From contig JADJOS010000001.1 of assembly GCA_016713675.1 (NCBI GenBank), forward strand, positions 1,116,001-1,180,000: 64,000 nt of DNA. The letters run 5' to 3'. Shown here piece by piece: positions 26,209-35,036 of this stretch. The position numbers were made by a program, and so were the translations under genes. Below the pieces are notes generated by a model. The model ran no database searches, was not told the origin of the DNA, and worked only from the letters and a program-made list of their open reading frames with translations. Every line of letters begins with the position of its first letter. The first letter of the stretch is position 1. The DNA comes from Acidobacteriota bacterium. Lineage in GTDB: Bacteria > Acidobacteriota > Blastocatellia > Pyrinomonadales > Pyrinomonadaceae.

Positions 26209-28056
26209 TCAACTGCCGGAGTATAGTTCGTCGATCAGGGCCTTATATTTTTCGTCAACGACTCGGCGTTTTACTTTGAGCGTAGGTGTGAGTTCGCCTC
26301 CATCTACGCTCAATTCGTTTTCGATTAGGGCGATCTTTTTCACCTTTTCAAACGACGACAGACTTTCCGTAAAATGTGCGACCTGACGTTCGAACAGGTT
26401 CTTGATCCTGTCATGTCTACAAAATTCCGCCGGCGTCTTAATATCCAGTCCTTTCAGTTCGGAGTAGGATTCGAGCATTTCAAAATTCGGAACGATCAGA
26501 GCCGCAGGGAATTTGCGTTCATTTCCGACCAGCACGACCTGATTGACAAAACGTGAAGATTTGATCAGCTGTTCGATATGCGACGGTGCGATGTATTTGC
26601 ATCCGGACGTCTTGAACAACTCCTTTTTGCGGTCGGTAATTATCAAGTAGCCATCCGCATCGAGATCACCGATGTCGCCGGTCCGGAACCAACCGTCCTC
26701 GGTAAACACCTCACGCGTAGCCTCTTCTTTGTGATAATAGCCGAGCATTACCCCTGGGCCGCGGGTTTCGATCTCGCCGTCACTCGCGATCCGCACCTCG
26801 ACGTTGCGGATAGGTTTGCCGACGGTGCCGACGCGTATGTTCTTCGGATTGTTTGACGAGATGACCGGCGAAGTTTCGGTCAGGCCGTAGCCCTGCATGA
26901 TGTGAATTCCTGCACCTGTAAAGATCAGATATATCTCGTCCGAAAGTGCCGCTCCGCCCGTTATACAAAACCGCAGATTGCCGCCGAAAAACTGCCGCAG
27001 TTTCGAATAAACGAATGTATCGGCCAGGTTGTGTTTGGCGGTCAGGGCAACCGGGATCGGTTCGCCTTTTTCATTTAGCCGGGCAAACTCTTTGGCAACG
27101 TCGATCGCCCAATCAAATATCCTCTCGCGGATCTGGCTCGAACGGGCGGCTGTCATCCTTGCCTTCTCGTAAACCTTTTCAAAGATGCGCGGCACCCCGA
27201 TAAAGATCGTCGGCTTTACTTCCTGCAGATTGTCGGGCACCTTTTCGATCGACTCGGCATAGTGGACGGCCATTCCGTACATTATGTAAACGTACATTCC
27301 GGTCCGCTCAAATACGTGCGATAGCGGCAGCACCGATAGCGAAGTGTCGCGGCCCTGGAACTCATATTTCTCAGCCGCATCGATTACGTTTGAAATGAGA
27401 TTTGCGTGCGAAAGCATCACACCCTTAGGCTCGCCGGTCGTACCGCTGGTATAGATCAGCGTGGCGATGTCACCGGGCTGCGATGAGCTTACCAGCTGCG
27501 AGATCACCTCGGGCTGTTCCGTGTCCAGCTGTTTTCCCTTTTCCTCAAGATCCGCGAGCGAGATCGCGTTTTCGGCGGTCACGCCATCGATGTCATAAAA
27601 GACCAACGCTTCGATCGACTTACAGTTCGGCAGAATGTGTTGGATGCGTTCATAGGTCTCTCTATTTTGCAGAAAGAAGACGCGGGTGCCGGAGTCGTTG
27701 ATTATATATGCAACCGAATCCGGAGCGAGTGTCGTATAGATCGGCACGTCCACTACGCCCGCGAACTGACATCCGGCATCGGACAACGTCCATTCCGGCG
27801 AATTTGCCGCCAGTATCGCCGCCCGGTCGCCCTTTCGCAGGCCGATCGAATACAGCCCGAGGGCGATATTCTCTGAGCGTTCGACGATCTCCGATGATGA
27901 GATCGGCCGCCATTCGCCGTCACGTTTGTAATTCAGAGCATCGCGGCGGTCAAATTTTTCGGCGGCGATCAAAAACAATTCCGCAAGCGTCGTCGGCCGG
28001 CCGCTCGCTGCTGCAGTTTCACTGATCGTCGATCTACTCTCGGCAGTTTGGGTCAT
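26209..28056 (-). CDS. Long-chain fatty acid-CoA ligase (AMP-forming)
   Basis: 615 residues. The ATP/AMP signature IATLIYTSGTTGEPKGVMLSH lies near residue 200. Later motifs are QGYGLTETSPVIS, GWFRTGDIGDLDADGYL (hinge Asp) and ITDRKKELFKTSGCKYIAP with the catalytic Lys region. It most resembles bacterial FadD15-type synthetases, which activate fatty acids for degradation or lipid synthesis. The start overlaps the stop of the TetR gene by 4 bases, so both are made from the TetR promoter with its fatty-acid-type operator. Confidence 0.95.
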   Translation of the reverse strand: MTQTAESRSTISETAAASGRPTTLAELFLIAAEKFDRRDALNYKRDGEWRPISSSEIVERSENIALGLYSIGLRKGDRAAILAANSPEWTLSDAGCQFAGVVDVPIYTTLAPDSVAYIINDSGTRVFFLQNRETYERIQHILPNCKSIEALVFYDIDGVTAENAISLADLEEKGKQLDTEQPEVISQLVSSSQPGDIATLIYTSGTTGEPKGVMLSHANLISNVIDAAEKYEFQGRDTSLSVLPLSHVFERTGMYVYIMYGMAVHYAESIEKVPDNLQEVKPTIFIGVPRIFEKVYEKARMTAARSSQIRERIFDWAIDVAKEFARLNEKGEPIPVALTAKHNLADTFVYSKLRQFFGGNLRFCITGGAALSDEIYLIFTGAGIHIMQGYGLTETSPVISSNNPKNIRVGTVGKPIRNVEVRIASDGEIETRGPGVMLGYYHKEEATREVFTEDGWFRTGDIGDLDADGYLIITDRKKELFKTSGCKYIAPSHIEQLIKSSRFVNQVVLVGNERKFPAALIVPNFEMLESYSELKGLDIKTPAEFCRHDRIKNLFERQVAHFTESLSSFEKVKKIALIENELSVDGGELTPTLKVKRRVVDEKYKALIDELYSGS

Positions 28057-28670
28057 TTAACGATTGTTCCTCCGAAAAAGATCTTGAGCACTTCGTCAGC
28101 CATCGGTTCGAGCGGATATCTGTGTTTTGAGAGGATCCAGTTGGTCACCATCTCGTCAAGAGCTCCATAGAGGATCTTGGCACAGACGATCGGTTTGATG
28201 TCGTCGCGAAAGATTCCGGCCCGCTGCCCGTCCGCAATCGTCACGCGGATTATATCGAGATATTCGGCAAAGCCCGCCGCCGAAAATTCCTGCATGAACT
28301 TGGTCGAACCGCGAAGCTCGACCTGGAACACGATCGCCATATCACGATCGGCCCCGAGCTTGCCAAGATGCAGTTCGGCGATCCGGCGGAGCTTCAACAC
28401 GGGATCGTCGATCTTTGCCAATTCCTGCTTGCCCTCGGCAATGAACTCGGACATCGCCCGGTCAAAGATCGAATGCAAGATATCGTCCTTGCTCTTAAAA
28501 TATAGATAGACCGTGCCGTCAGCGATGCCAGCGGCACCGGCAATGTCCGAGACCTTTGAATTGAAATAGCCGCGGCCCGCGAACACCTTGGTCGCAGCAC
28601 GCAAAATCGCCTCTCTTTTGTCGGGTACAGTGGCTTTTGCCGCCGCTCCGCTCTTCACTGGCCTGGGCAT
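28053..28670 (-). CDS. TetR-family regulator, FadR-like
   Basis: 205 residues. The helix-turn-helix is near 28-60: AGRGYFNSKVSDIAGAAGIADGTVYLYFKSKDDIL, the standard TetR form. The C-terminal ligand domain contains ELRGSTKFMQEFSAAGFAEYL, as in acyl-CoA-responsive regulators of the Bacillus FadR group. It heads an operon with the acyl-CoA synthetase and is preceded 12 bases upstream by a palindrome matching that group's operator, so autorepression relieved by long-chain acyl-CoA is likely. Confidence 0.9.
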   Translation of the reverse strand: MPRPVKSGAAAKATVPDKREAILRAATKVFAGRGYFNSKVSDIAGAAGIADGTVYLYFKSKDDILHSIFDRAMSEFIAEGKQELAKIDDPVLKLRRIAELHLGKLGADRDMAIVFQVELRGSTKFMQEFSAAGFAEYLDIIRVTIADGQRAGIFRDDIKPIVCAKILYGALDEMVTNWILSKHRYPLEPMADEVLKIFFGGTIVK

Positions 28671-28681
28671 ATCGGTAATTA

Positions 28682-28699
28682 TGAATGAACAGTCATTCA
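28682..28699 (-). promoter_or_regulatory. FadR-type operator
   Basis: TGAATGA and TCATTCA form a perfect inverted repeat with 4-base spacer ACAG (28682-28699). This equals the known Bacillus FadR consensus, with TGAATGA and TCATTCA half-sites four bases apart, and lies just upstream of the regulator's start. Confidence 0.85.
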
Positions 28700-28821
28700 G
28701 TATGCACCTAGGCTATAACAAAACGGAAATCGAAAGCAAGGAAAATCGTATTTCGGTCGCGAAATATCGCGTTCGATCTGCGATTTCAAATTTGAGAAAT
28801 GAGATTGGAAAGCAGATAAGA

Positions 28822-28907
28822 TGGCGGAGAGGACAGGACTCGAACCTGCAAGCGCTTACGCGCGGTAGTTTTCAAGACTACTGCCTTACCAATTAGGCTA
28901 CCTCTCC
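28822..28907 (-). tRNA. tRNA-Ser (anticodon UGA), with encoded CCA
   Basis: Acceptor arms GGAGAGG/CCTCTCC, D arm GCCTAATTGGTAAGGC, anticodon stem GTAGT/ACTAC with loop CTTGAAA (anticodon TGA at 28872-28874), a long variable arm typical of class II tRNAs, and TTCGAGT in the T arm. The 3' end is G followed by an encoded CCA. 86 bases. It reads the codons UCA and UCG and is not the selenocysteine tRNA, which would have anticodon UCA. Confidence 0.96.
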
Positions 28908-28963
28908 GCAAAAAGAGGCGAATAGAAAATATACTCTACTCGAGGCTGGACTGACAAATCTTT

Positions 28964-29500
28964 TTAAGGCTTTGTCGTAGCAGCAACAGCCGGGAACTGC
29001 CTTGCCAGCTCAGACCGCACCGCTGCCACACCTTTTGTGCCCTGCACTTTGACGATCGTATTTCCGTTGCGGTCAAGCACGTAATGCATCGGGAACGGCA
29101 CATTGAGCTCGCCGCTTTTACTCGGCGTCCCAAATTTCATAATGATCATCATTATCGAATCAGGCAATACCTGATAATTGAACGGATATTTCTTAAGAAA
29201 AGCTTCGAGTTCGCGCTTCGGGCTGGCGGCGGGGGCGAGGAACACAACGTCCTTAACGTTCTTGTATTCTTCGACGATCTGATTCAGCGCCTTGATCTCA
29301 CTCAGGCAATTGGGGCAGTTAATGAACCAGAGATTCAAAACCACGACCTTACCGCGCAGATCCGCGGTCGACACCTTCTTGCCGTACATATCGGTCGCGG
29401 TGAAATCGATCGGTTCGCCTTGAACCGTATTCTTTTGAGCCGAAACTGAGCCGACAAAAAGCGCAAGCACGATCAGGAACAGGATTTTTTGCATACCCAC
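28964..29500 (-). CDS. TlpA/ResA-like periplasmic thioredoxin (first of pair)
   Basis: 178 residues with an N-terminal signal (ILFLIVLALFVGSVSAQ). The thioredoxin fold carries the active site NLWFINCPNCLSEI (CPNC) at about residues 60-65, preceded by DLRGKVVVLNLW. The later FPMHYVLDRNGNTIVKVQGT is typical of AhpC/TSA-like thiol proteins. Probably reduces periplasmic disulfides or serves cytochrome maturation. A similar gene lies 32 bases upstream on the same strand. Confidence 0.88.
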   Translation of the reverse strand: MGMQKILFLIVLALFVGSVSAQKNTVQGEPIDFTATDMYGKKVSTADLRGKVVVLNLWFINCPNCLSEIKALNQIVEEYKNVKDVVFLAPAASPKRELEAFLKKYPFNYQVLPDSIMMIIMKFGTPSKSGELNVPFPMHYVLDRNGNTIVKVQGTKGVAAVRSELARQFPAVAATTKP

Positions 29501-29532
29501 GTTTTAGACTGAAAACGCGGCGATGTCAAGAA

Positions 29533-30051
29533 TTATTCCGTACGCTTTCCTAATATCAACCGATCGATCGCCTGGCCGAGAGCTGCGGATCCGCCATAGC
29601 CGCTCGAACGGTAGTCGAGTTTACCGTCTTGGTCGATGACGAAAAACGAAGGAAAGCCCATGTCGAGATTTCCGCCGCGGTCGCGGTCGGCGTATTGCAG
29701 AAGCGCACCCAGACTGTTTGGCATGATCGTGAAATTGAACGGGTTCTTTCGCAGGAAAGGTGCCACGCGATCTTCGTTTTCCATCGTAAGGGCGATGAAT
29801 ATGACGTCTTTATCAACGTAACGCGAGGTAAATTGGTTCAGTCTCGGTATCTCTTCACGGCAGATCTGACAGGTCGTTGACCAAAATGTCAGGACGACAA
29901 TAGAACCGCGTTTTGATTCGAGATCGAAAAAGTTCCCGTCGATCGACTGCGAAGTAAACACGGGAGCGGGCGAACCGGGCTTGAGGCTCGTCTGCGATAG
30001 TGCGGCAAAGGCGGAAAGCGAGATGATGATGAGGATCAAAAATAGTCGCAT
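29533..30051 (-). CDS. TlpA/ResA-like periplasmic thioredoxin (second of pair)
   Basis: 172 residues, signal peptide LFLILIIISLSAFAALSQ. The active site is FWSTTCQICREEIPRL (CQIC), and LKPGSPAPVFTSQSIDG and ESKRGSIVVLTFW are typical of the AhpC/TSA-redoxin group. The C-terminus has FPSFFVIDQDGKLDYRSSGYG. It is paralogous to the gene at 28964, with a different CXXC dipeptide, so the two may have different redox potentials. Divergent from recF. Confidence 0.88.
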   Translation of the reverse strand: MRLFLILIIISLSAFAALSQTSLKPGSPAPVFTSQSIDGNFFDLESKRGSIVVLTFWSTTCQICREEIPRLNQFTSRYVDKDVIFIALTMENEDRVAPFLRKNPFNFTIMPNSLGALLQYADRDRGGNLDMGFPSFFVIDQDGKLDYRSSGYGGSAALGQAIDRLILGKRTE

Positions 30052-30178
30052 ATCTTTTCGGCGGGAATGCGTTAAATCAGATTTAACACTATACCTATAA
30101 CAAACTGGTAATGCCTGCAGCTTTTCGGAAAATCCGCGACCGAATTCACCAGAGGTTCAGACGTGTTAAAATCGCAAA

Positions 30179-31279
30179 ATGCTCCTTTTGTCGCTCGAGG
30201 CGAGCGGATTTCGAAATCTACAGGGAAAGATATCGTGCGCCGCCGGGCTCAACATCCTCGTCGGCGAAAACGGCCAGGGCAAGACCAACTGGCTCGAGGC
30301 AATTGCGCTTGTCGCATCAACGCGTTCGTTTCGCACGACAAAATTGCAAGAAGCTGTCCGTTTTGGCGAACAGCTCGCGATCGTCAGTGCAATGGTCGAA
30401 GAATCGCCTGAGATCACCCGAAAGCTGCAGGTCTCGATCCAAGGCAATACCAAAGCTCTGACCGTCAACGATAAAAAAGAGACCGTACAGCGGTATCTCG
30501 GCCAGCTTCACGCCGTCGTTTTTAACGCCGACGAGCTCGAGATAGTCCGCGGACAACCGGACGCTCGCCGTCGTTTTCTCGACGCCGGCATCGTCCCGCT
30601 CCATCCGCCGTTCATCCAGACATTTACCGATTACAGCCGCGTCATCAAACAAAAGAATGCCCTGCTCCAGCGTGCTCGAGACGAAGAATTCACAACTGAG
30701 AAAACCGCCGAACTGCTCGCCCCGTGGAACGAACAGCTAGCGACACTCGCTTCACGAATACACCGTGCCCGCGTTCGCTTTGTCGAGCGTTTGAATGGCG
30801 TGCTCGAAAAACAACTCTTCGGCCGCGAAGAACTCTCTATCCGTTACGTCTCGTCGCTCGAGGGCAAAGGCGACCTCGCCGATTACGAAGCCCTCATCAC
30901 CGAGCGCCTCGCCCTCCGTGTCCACGCCGAGATCGTCTCCGGCCACGCACTGATCGGCACCCATCGCGACGATCTCGAGATCCACTTCGACGGCCACGAT
31001 CTGAGAAAGTACGGTTCCGCCGGCCAACAGCGTTCCGCCCTGTTACTGCTCCAGCTAGCCAATATCGCCGTCTATCATGCTACCCGAGGTGAATATCCGC
31101 TCTTTCTCCTCGACGACATCGACGCCGAACTCGACTACAACCGCATCGCCCAGCTCCTCGAATATCTCGAAGGCAAAACCCAGACATTCGTCACCACTTC
31201 AAAAGAAAGTTTCATCGAAAAATTCGGCGCGAACGCGGCCGTATTTCGAGTCTCGGACGGAACCGCTAAATCACTCTAA
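30179..31279 (+). CDS. recF: DNA recombination/replication repair protein RecF
   Basis: 366-residue SMC-like ATPase. LLLSLEASGFRNLQ opens the protein. Walker A is GENGQGKTNWLEA (residues 29-41). The ABC signature region includes YGSAGQQRSALLLLQLA, and Walker B is YPLFLLDDIDAELD. RecF loads RecA at gaps with RecO and RecR. Its place just before gyrB is the usual dnaA-dnaN-recF-gyrB order, though dnaN is not found upstream here. Confidence 0.96.
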   Translation: MLLLSLEASGFRNLQGKISCAAGLNILVGENGQGKTNWLEAIALVASTRSFRTTKLQEAVRFGEQLAIVSAMVEESPEITRKLQVSIQGNTKALTVNDKKETVQRYLGQLHAVVFNADELEIVRGQPDARRRFLDAGIVPLHPPFIQTFTDYSRVIKQKNALLQRARDEEFTTEKTAELLAPWNEQLATLASRIHRARVRFVERLNGVLEKQLFGREELSIRYVSSLEGKGDLADYEALITERLALRVHAEIVSGHALIGTHRDDLEIHFDGHDLRKYGSAGQQRSALLLLQLANIAVYHATRGEYPLFLLDDIDAELDYNRIAQLLEYLEGKTQTFVTTSKESFIEKFGANAAVFRVSDGTAKSL

Positions 31280-31327
31280 AAACAAGATGTTTATTGGCTT
31301 TCCGCCCTGTTCGAAAGCACTAAAAAA

Positions 31328-31336
31328 TGCTATAAT
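31328..31336 (+). promoter_or_regulatory. Extended -10 promoter for gyrB
   Basis: TGCTATAAT (31328-31336) is a perfect extended -10 (TGnTATAAT). No good -35 is seen. It lies 80 bases before the gyrB start, in the recF-gyrB gap. Confidence 0.6.
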
Positions 31337-31415
31337 TTTCTTTTGTATTGTGTCCGCTTTTCACGGCCGACACGAACCGAGATCATAAGAGTTTTTTATA
31401 CAGAGGTTTTCAAAA

Positions 31416-33827
31416 TTGGCTAAAGCAAAACAGGAATACGGCGCAGATCAGATCACAGTTCTTGAGGGACGCGACGCGGTGCGTAAGCGGCCGGCGATGT
31501 ACATTGGTTCGACGAGCGAGATCGGTCTTCACCATCTGGTTTACGAGGTTGTCGATAATTCGGTTGACGAGGCTCTCGCGGGCTACTGCGACACGATCGA
31601 GGTCGTCATCCACATGGATAACTCCATCACCGTTGTCGACAACGGCCGCGGCATCCCGACCGATATGCACAAGCAAGAGGGACGCTCGGCGGCCGAGGTC
31701 GTCATGACGATCCTCCACGCCGGCGGTAAGTTCGACTCGAATTCGTATAAAGTGTCCGGCGGCCTGCACGGCGTCGGCGTCAGCTGCGTCAACTTCCTGA
31801 GCGAATATCTGCGGCTCGAGATCTGGCGTGACGGAGTGACGCACGAGATGGAATTCGAGGCCGGCATACCGGTCGCACCGCTCGTCAAAACAGGAACGAC
31901 CAACAAACGCGGCACCAAGATCACGTTCCGCCCCGATTCGAGCATTTTCGAGACGACCACATACAGCTTTGAAAAGCTGTCGGAACGCCTGCGTGAAAAG
32001 GCATTCCTCAACAAAGGCATCCGCATCTTTATCAAGGACGAACGCGAAGAGCCTGAAAAATCGCACGAGTTCTATTACAAAGGCGGCATCGCCGAATTTG
32101 TAAAACATCTCAACCGCAACAAGGCTCCGTTGCACGACGAACCGCTCTATTTTGAGCTGATCGCCGACGATCTCTCGATCGAAGTGTCGATGCAGTACAA
32201 CGACAGCTACGACGAAAAGATCTTCTCATTCGCCAACAATATCAACACGGTCGACGGCGGCACGCACCTCTCGGGTTTTCGCGGTGCGATCACGCGGACG
32301 ATCAATAATTACGCCGAAACCTCGGGCCTTACCAAAAATGCCAAGGTCACGCTGACCGGCGACGATGTTCGCGAAGGCCTCGTCGCGGTCATCTCGGTCA
32401 AGATCCCGCAGCCGCAGTTCGAGGGTCAGACGAAAGGCAAGCTCAATTCGCCCGTCAAAGGCCCGGTCGAATCTTTCCTCAATGAGAAGCTCGGTGACTT
32501 TTTTGAGCAGAATCCGGCCGTCGCCAAAAAGATCGTCGGCAAAGCGGTCGATGCCGCCCGTGCCCGCGACGCTGCCAGAAAGGCGAGAGAAATTGTACGA
32601 AAGAGTGCTCTCGGCACATCGACATTGCCCGGTAAATTGGCCGATTGTCAGGAAAAGGACCCGGCTTTGTCGGAGATCTACATCGTTGAGGGAGACTCCG
32701 CCGGAGGCTCGGCCAAGCAGGGCCGAGACCGTAAGAACCAGGCCGTCCTGCCGCTCAAGGGTAAGATCCTCAACGTCGAAAAGGCCCGATTCGACAAAAT
32801 GCTCGGCCACGGCGAGATCAAAGCGTTGATCACGGCTCTGGGAACCGGCATCGGCAAGGATGATTTTGACGTTGCCAAGCTCCGCTATCACAAGATCTGC
32901 CTGATGACCGACGCTGACGTCGACGGCAGCCACATTCGCACGCTCTTGCTGACGTTCTTTTACCGACAGATGCCCGAGCTGCTCGAAAACGGCTATGTTT
33001 ACATCGCCCAGCCGCCGCTCTACAAGGTAAAACGCGGCAAAAAAGAGGAGTACATCAAGGACGAACCGGCGATGTTCAGCTATCTGATGCGGATGGCGAC
33101 CGCCGACATCCAGATCAGCTCGGCGACCAAGGATATTACCGGCCGCGAGCTGTCGAAGGTGCTCGACCAGACCAAACAGCTCAAGAATTACTCCGAACGT
33201 ATCGCCCGCCGCCTCAATAACGATCCGAAGCTCGTCGAGATGATCCTCGAGGCATTTGCGGGCAAGGACGGCGTGCTTGTCAAAAATTCGGTCCGCCTCA
33301 GAAAGGTCTTCGGCGATCAGGAAATGATGTCCGAGATCGAAGCCAAGCTTCGTGCCGAATACAGCACCGACCTCAACCAGGACGAGGAACACGGCCTCTG
33401 GCGGATCGAGATCGCATATCCAAACGGCACCTTCCGCCACGTCGATTGGAACATGGCGAGCTACGTCGAATTTCAAAAGGCGGTCGAGCTCAAGAGGTCG
33501 CTCGAGATCGATTTCCCAGCACCCTTCGTCGTCGGCGAGAACGGCAAGAGCGAGACGGTCGACAGCCGCGAAGAGCTCCTCGAAAAAGTAATGGCGATGG
33601 CCAAAAAAGACCTCACCATCCAGCGTTATAAAGGCCTCGGCGAGATGAACCCCGAACAGCTCTGGGAAACCACCATGGATCCCGAAAAACGTACCATGCT
33701 CCAGGTCCGTATCGAAGACGCCATCGAGACCGACGGCATCTTCACCGTCCTCATGGGCGACCAAGTCGAACCCCGACGCAAATTCATCGAAGACAACGCC
33801 CTCGACGTCAAGAATCTGGACGTCTAG
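31416..33827 (+). CDS. gyrB: DNA gyrase subunit B
   Basis: 803 residues, TTG start at 31416 chosen because it matches the family N-terminus (ITVLEGRDAVRKRPAMYIGS) and has AGAGG upstream. The GHKL ATPase site includes EVVDNSVDEALAG and SGGLHGVGVSCVN. The Toprim metal site is VEGDSAGGSAKQGRDR and TDADVDGSHIRTLLL. QRYKGLGEMNPEQLWETTMDP closes the protein. The length is that of the long Gram-negative form with the extra domain in the C-terminal half. Gyrase introduces negative supercoils. Confidence 0.98.
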   Translation: MAKAKQEYGADQITVLEGRDAVRKRPAMYIGSTSEIGLHHLVYEVVDNSVDEALAGYCDTIEVVIHMDNSITVVDNGRGIPTDMHKQEGRSAAEVVMTILHAGGKFDSNSYKVSGGLHGVGVSCVNFLSEYLRLEIWRDGVTHEMEFEAGIPVAPLVKTGTTNKRGTKITFRPDSSIFETTTYSFEKLSERLREKAFLNKGIRIFIKDEREEPEKSHEFYYKGGIAEFVKHLNRNKAPLHDEPLYFELIADDLSIEVSMQYNDSYDEKIFSFANNINTVDGGTHLSGFRGAITRTINNYAETSGLTKNAKVTLTGDDVREGLVAVISVKIPQPQFEGQTKGKLNSPVKGPVESFLNEKLGDFFEQNPAVAKKIVGKAVDAARARDAARKAREIVRKSALGTSTLPGKLADCQEKDPALSEIYIVEGDSAGGSAKQGRDRKNQAVLPLKGKILNVEKARFDKMLGHGEIKALITALGTGIGKDDFDVAKLRYHKICLMTDADVDGSHIRTLLLTFFYRQMPELLENGYVYIAQPPLYKVKRGKKEEYIKDEPAMFSYLMRMATADIQISSATKDITGRELSKVLDQTKQLKNYSERIARRLNNDPKLVEMILEAFAGKDGVLVKNSVRLRKVFGDQEMMSEIEAKLRAEYSTDLNQDEEHGLWRIEIAYPNGTFRHVDWNMASYVEFQKAVELKRSLEIDFPAPFVVGENGKSETVDSREELLEKVMAMAKKDLTIQRYKGLGEMNPEQLWETTMDPEKRTMLQVRIEDAIETDGIFTVLMGDQVEPRRKFIEDNALDVKNLDV

Positions 33828-33853
33828 GCGAGATCTACCGCAGAGACGCGAAG

Positions 33854-33890
33854 ACGCGGAGTAGGACAGAAATGTCCCTCTCCGCGTTTT
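33854..33890 (+). terminator. Rho-independent terminator after gyrB
   Basis: ACGCGGAG and CTCCGCGT (8 bp) plus an inner GGAC/GTCC stem, with a TA/CT internal mismatch, are followed by TTT. The preceding CAGAGACGCGAAGACGCGG resembles a common intergenic repeat style. Confidence 0.8.
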
Positions 33891-33944
33891 GCTTTGCGCC
33901 GACACCAAAACCTGATATTTTACGCCTTAACAAATAGAGGCAAT

Positions 33945-34316
33945 ATGAAATTCGCAAAATACACATTTCTCGTCGCCGGCATTTACGGCTTGCTCGCACT
34001 CTTGCCGCAATACTTCCTTGAGAACAAGATCGGAATCGACACACCGCCGGCGATCACGCATCCCGAATTCTTCTACGGCTTCATCGGCGTCGCCGTTGCC
34101 TTTCAGCTCGTCTTTCTGGTGATCAGCCGCGATCCGAAAAAGTACCGTCTGCTGATCCTGCCGTCGATCGTCGAAAAATTCAGCTTCGCCATTCCCGCCG
34201 CGATCCTCTTCGCCAGCGGTCGTATCGACACAGAAATGTTCGCCGCCGGAATGCTCGACGCGGTCCTCGGCCTATTCTTCATTGCCTGTTGGTTCAAAGT
34301 ACCGGCTTCCGACTAG
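33945..34316 (+). CDS. Small membrane protein, four helices, function unknown
   Basis: 123 residues from ATG 33945, preceded by AGAGG. Four hydrophobic stretches (about 7-22, 40-58, 70-90, 95-115) with short polar turns such as SRDPKKYR. No recognised enzymatic motif. Its stop overlaps the stop of the convergent gene at 34313 by four bases. Confidence 0.7.
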   Translation: MKFAKYTFLVAGIYGLLALLPQYFLENKIGIDTPPAITHPEFFYGFIGVAVAFQLVFLVISRDPKKYRLLILPSIVEKFSFAIPAAILFASGRIDTEMFAAGMLDAVLGLFFIACWFKVPASD

Positions 34317-34714
34317 CTCTTGCGGACAGCCTGGTGACGTTTTCGTTTTGGGATCTGGCTTGTCTTTAGCAGGTTCGCTACCAGTTTATCGCCCTCGATG
34401 GCGAGATCGAGAAAGCGGACGCTGCTATCGTATTTTATTTCGTGGCGGTCGCACATTGGTTTGATGTGGACGCTGTAGTTTCCGCTTGAGTTTTTGAGCC
34501 GGAGCGGAAACGCATTGTTGAGCCTCGCATCGGCCTTTTCTATCGCGATGGCGTCGGTTTTCTCGCTGTAGCTCAGAAAAACGGACTCGGGCTGCCCCAG
34601 AGCCTCGAAGGCAATTCGATTTATCATCAGTTCGCAGCGCATATTAAGCATCATATAAATGCGGTCCTTACGAATTCGCGGCGGCTCGTCAAAAACTATC
34701 CAATCTCTTTCCAT
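34313..34714 (-). CDS. Uncharacterised 133-residue protein, paralogue of the 48408 gene
   Basis: Begins MERDWIVFDEPPRIRKDRIY. The body has the pattern MMLNMRCELMINRIAFEALG, AIAIEKADARLNNAFPLRL and VRFLDLAIEGDKLVANLL. The gene at 48408 shares this plan (residues DW near the start, then IYVTMNRNGDIVMSRVTYERMG, AAAAIKDAYPAKV and TVRFYDADINDEGWLILDL), so they are homologues, with a basic C-terminus in both. No known domain. Small basic proteins of this shape may bind nucleic acid, but that is a guess. GGAGG precedes the start and a TTGCAA/TATGAT promoter lies upstream. Confidence 0.75.
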   Translation of the reverse strand: MERDWIVFDEPPRIRKDRIYMMLNMRCELMINRIAFEALGQPESVFLSYSEKTDAIAIEKADARLNNAFPLRLKNSSGNYSVHIKPMCDRHEIKYDSSVRFLDLAIEGDKLVANLLKTSQIPKRKRHQAVRKS

Positions 34715-34743
34715 TTGATCATTCCTCCAAAATTTCGTTGATC

Positions 34744-34772
34744 ATCATAGCATGCACACAACTTAGTTGCAA
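34744..34772 (-). promoter_or_regulatory. Sigma-70-type promoter shared in form with the 48408 paralogue
   Basis: On the minus strand TTGCAA (34767-34772), 17 bases, then TATGAT (34744-34749). The paralogue at 48408 has ATACTTGCAAC in the same place. Confidence 0.6.
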
Positions 34773-34918
34773 GTATGAAATATTTCGGGAAAGTAGGCAT
34801 CCGATCGGTGCGTTATGAGAGGTCAAAACAAACCGCTCGCGCAGTTAGACCGGATAAACCGCCGAGTTCCCCGACCACCGCCAAGTCCGCCAAAAATCTT
34901 ACAAATTGATCAAACCAA

Positions 34919-35012
34919 ATTGTCGCTGGGCGGCTTTTTATTGTCGCTCGCGGCCACTTTTATTGTCGCAGGGCCCTTTCGGGATTGTCGCCAGCCCATT
35001 TCTGATTGTCGC
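34919..35012 (-). repeat. Five-unit GCGACAAT array, 21-22 bp period
   Basis: The 322-base gap 34715-35036 holds no supported gene. Five exact copies of GCGACAAT (minus strand) lie at 34919-34926, 34940-34947, 34962-34969, 34984-34991 and 35005-35012, spaced 21, 22, 22 and 21 bases. The spacers vary but are A-rich then GC-rich. The array begins 24 bases after the stop codon of the gene at 35037. A second array of the same unit is at 47288. Confidence 0.9.
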
Positions 35013-35036
35013 AGGAAGGAGCCATGAGCCAAACGC

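Noticed and set aside
28588..28896. Frame running into the tRNA gene
   Set aside because: It reads through the antisense of tRNA-Ser and the FadR operator; no start signal.
28822..28907. tRNA-Sec (selC) for the UGA in selD
   Set aside because: The anticodon is UGA, which is a serine tRNA; a Sec tRNA would have anticodon UCA and an 8-base acceptor stem.
32226..33908. Long antisense frame inside gyrB
   Set aside because: Shadow of the high-GC third positions of gyrB; no domain.
34815..35027. 70-residue reading frame over the first GCGACAAT array
   Set aside because: It is only the translation of the array (IVAGPFRDCRQPISDCR) with no ribosome site.
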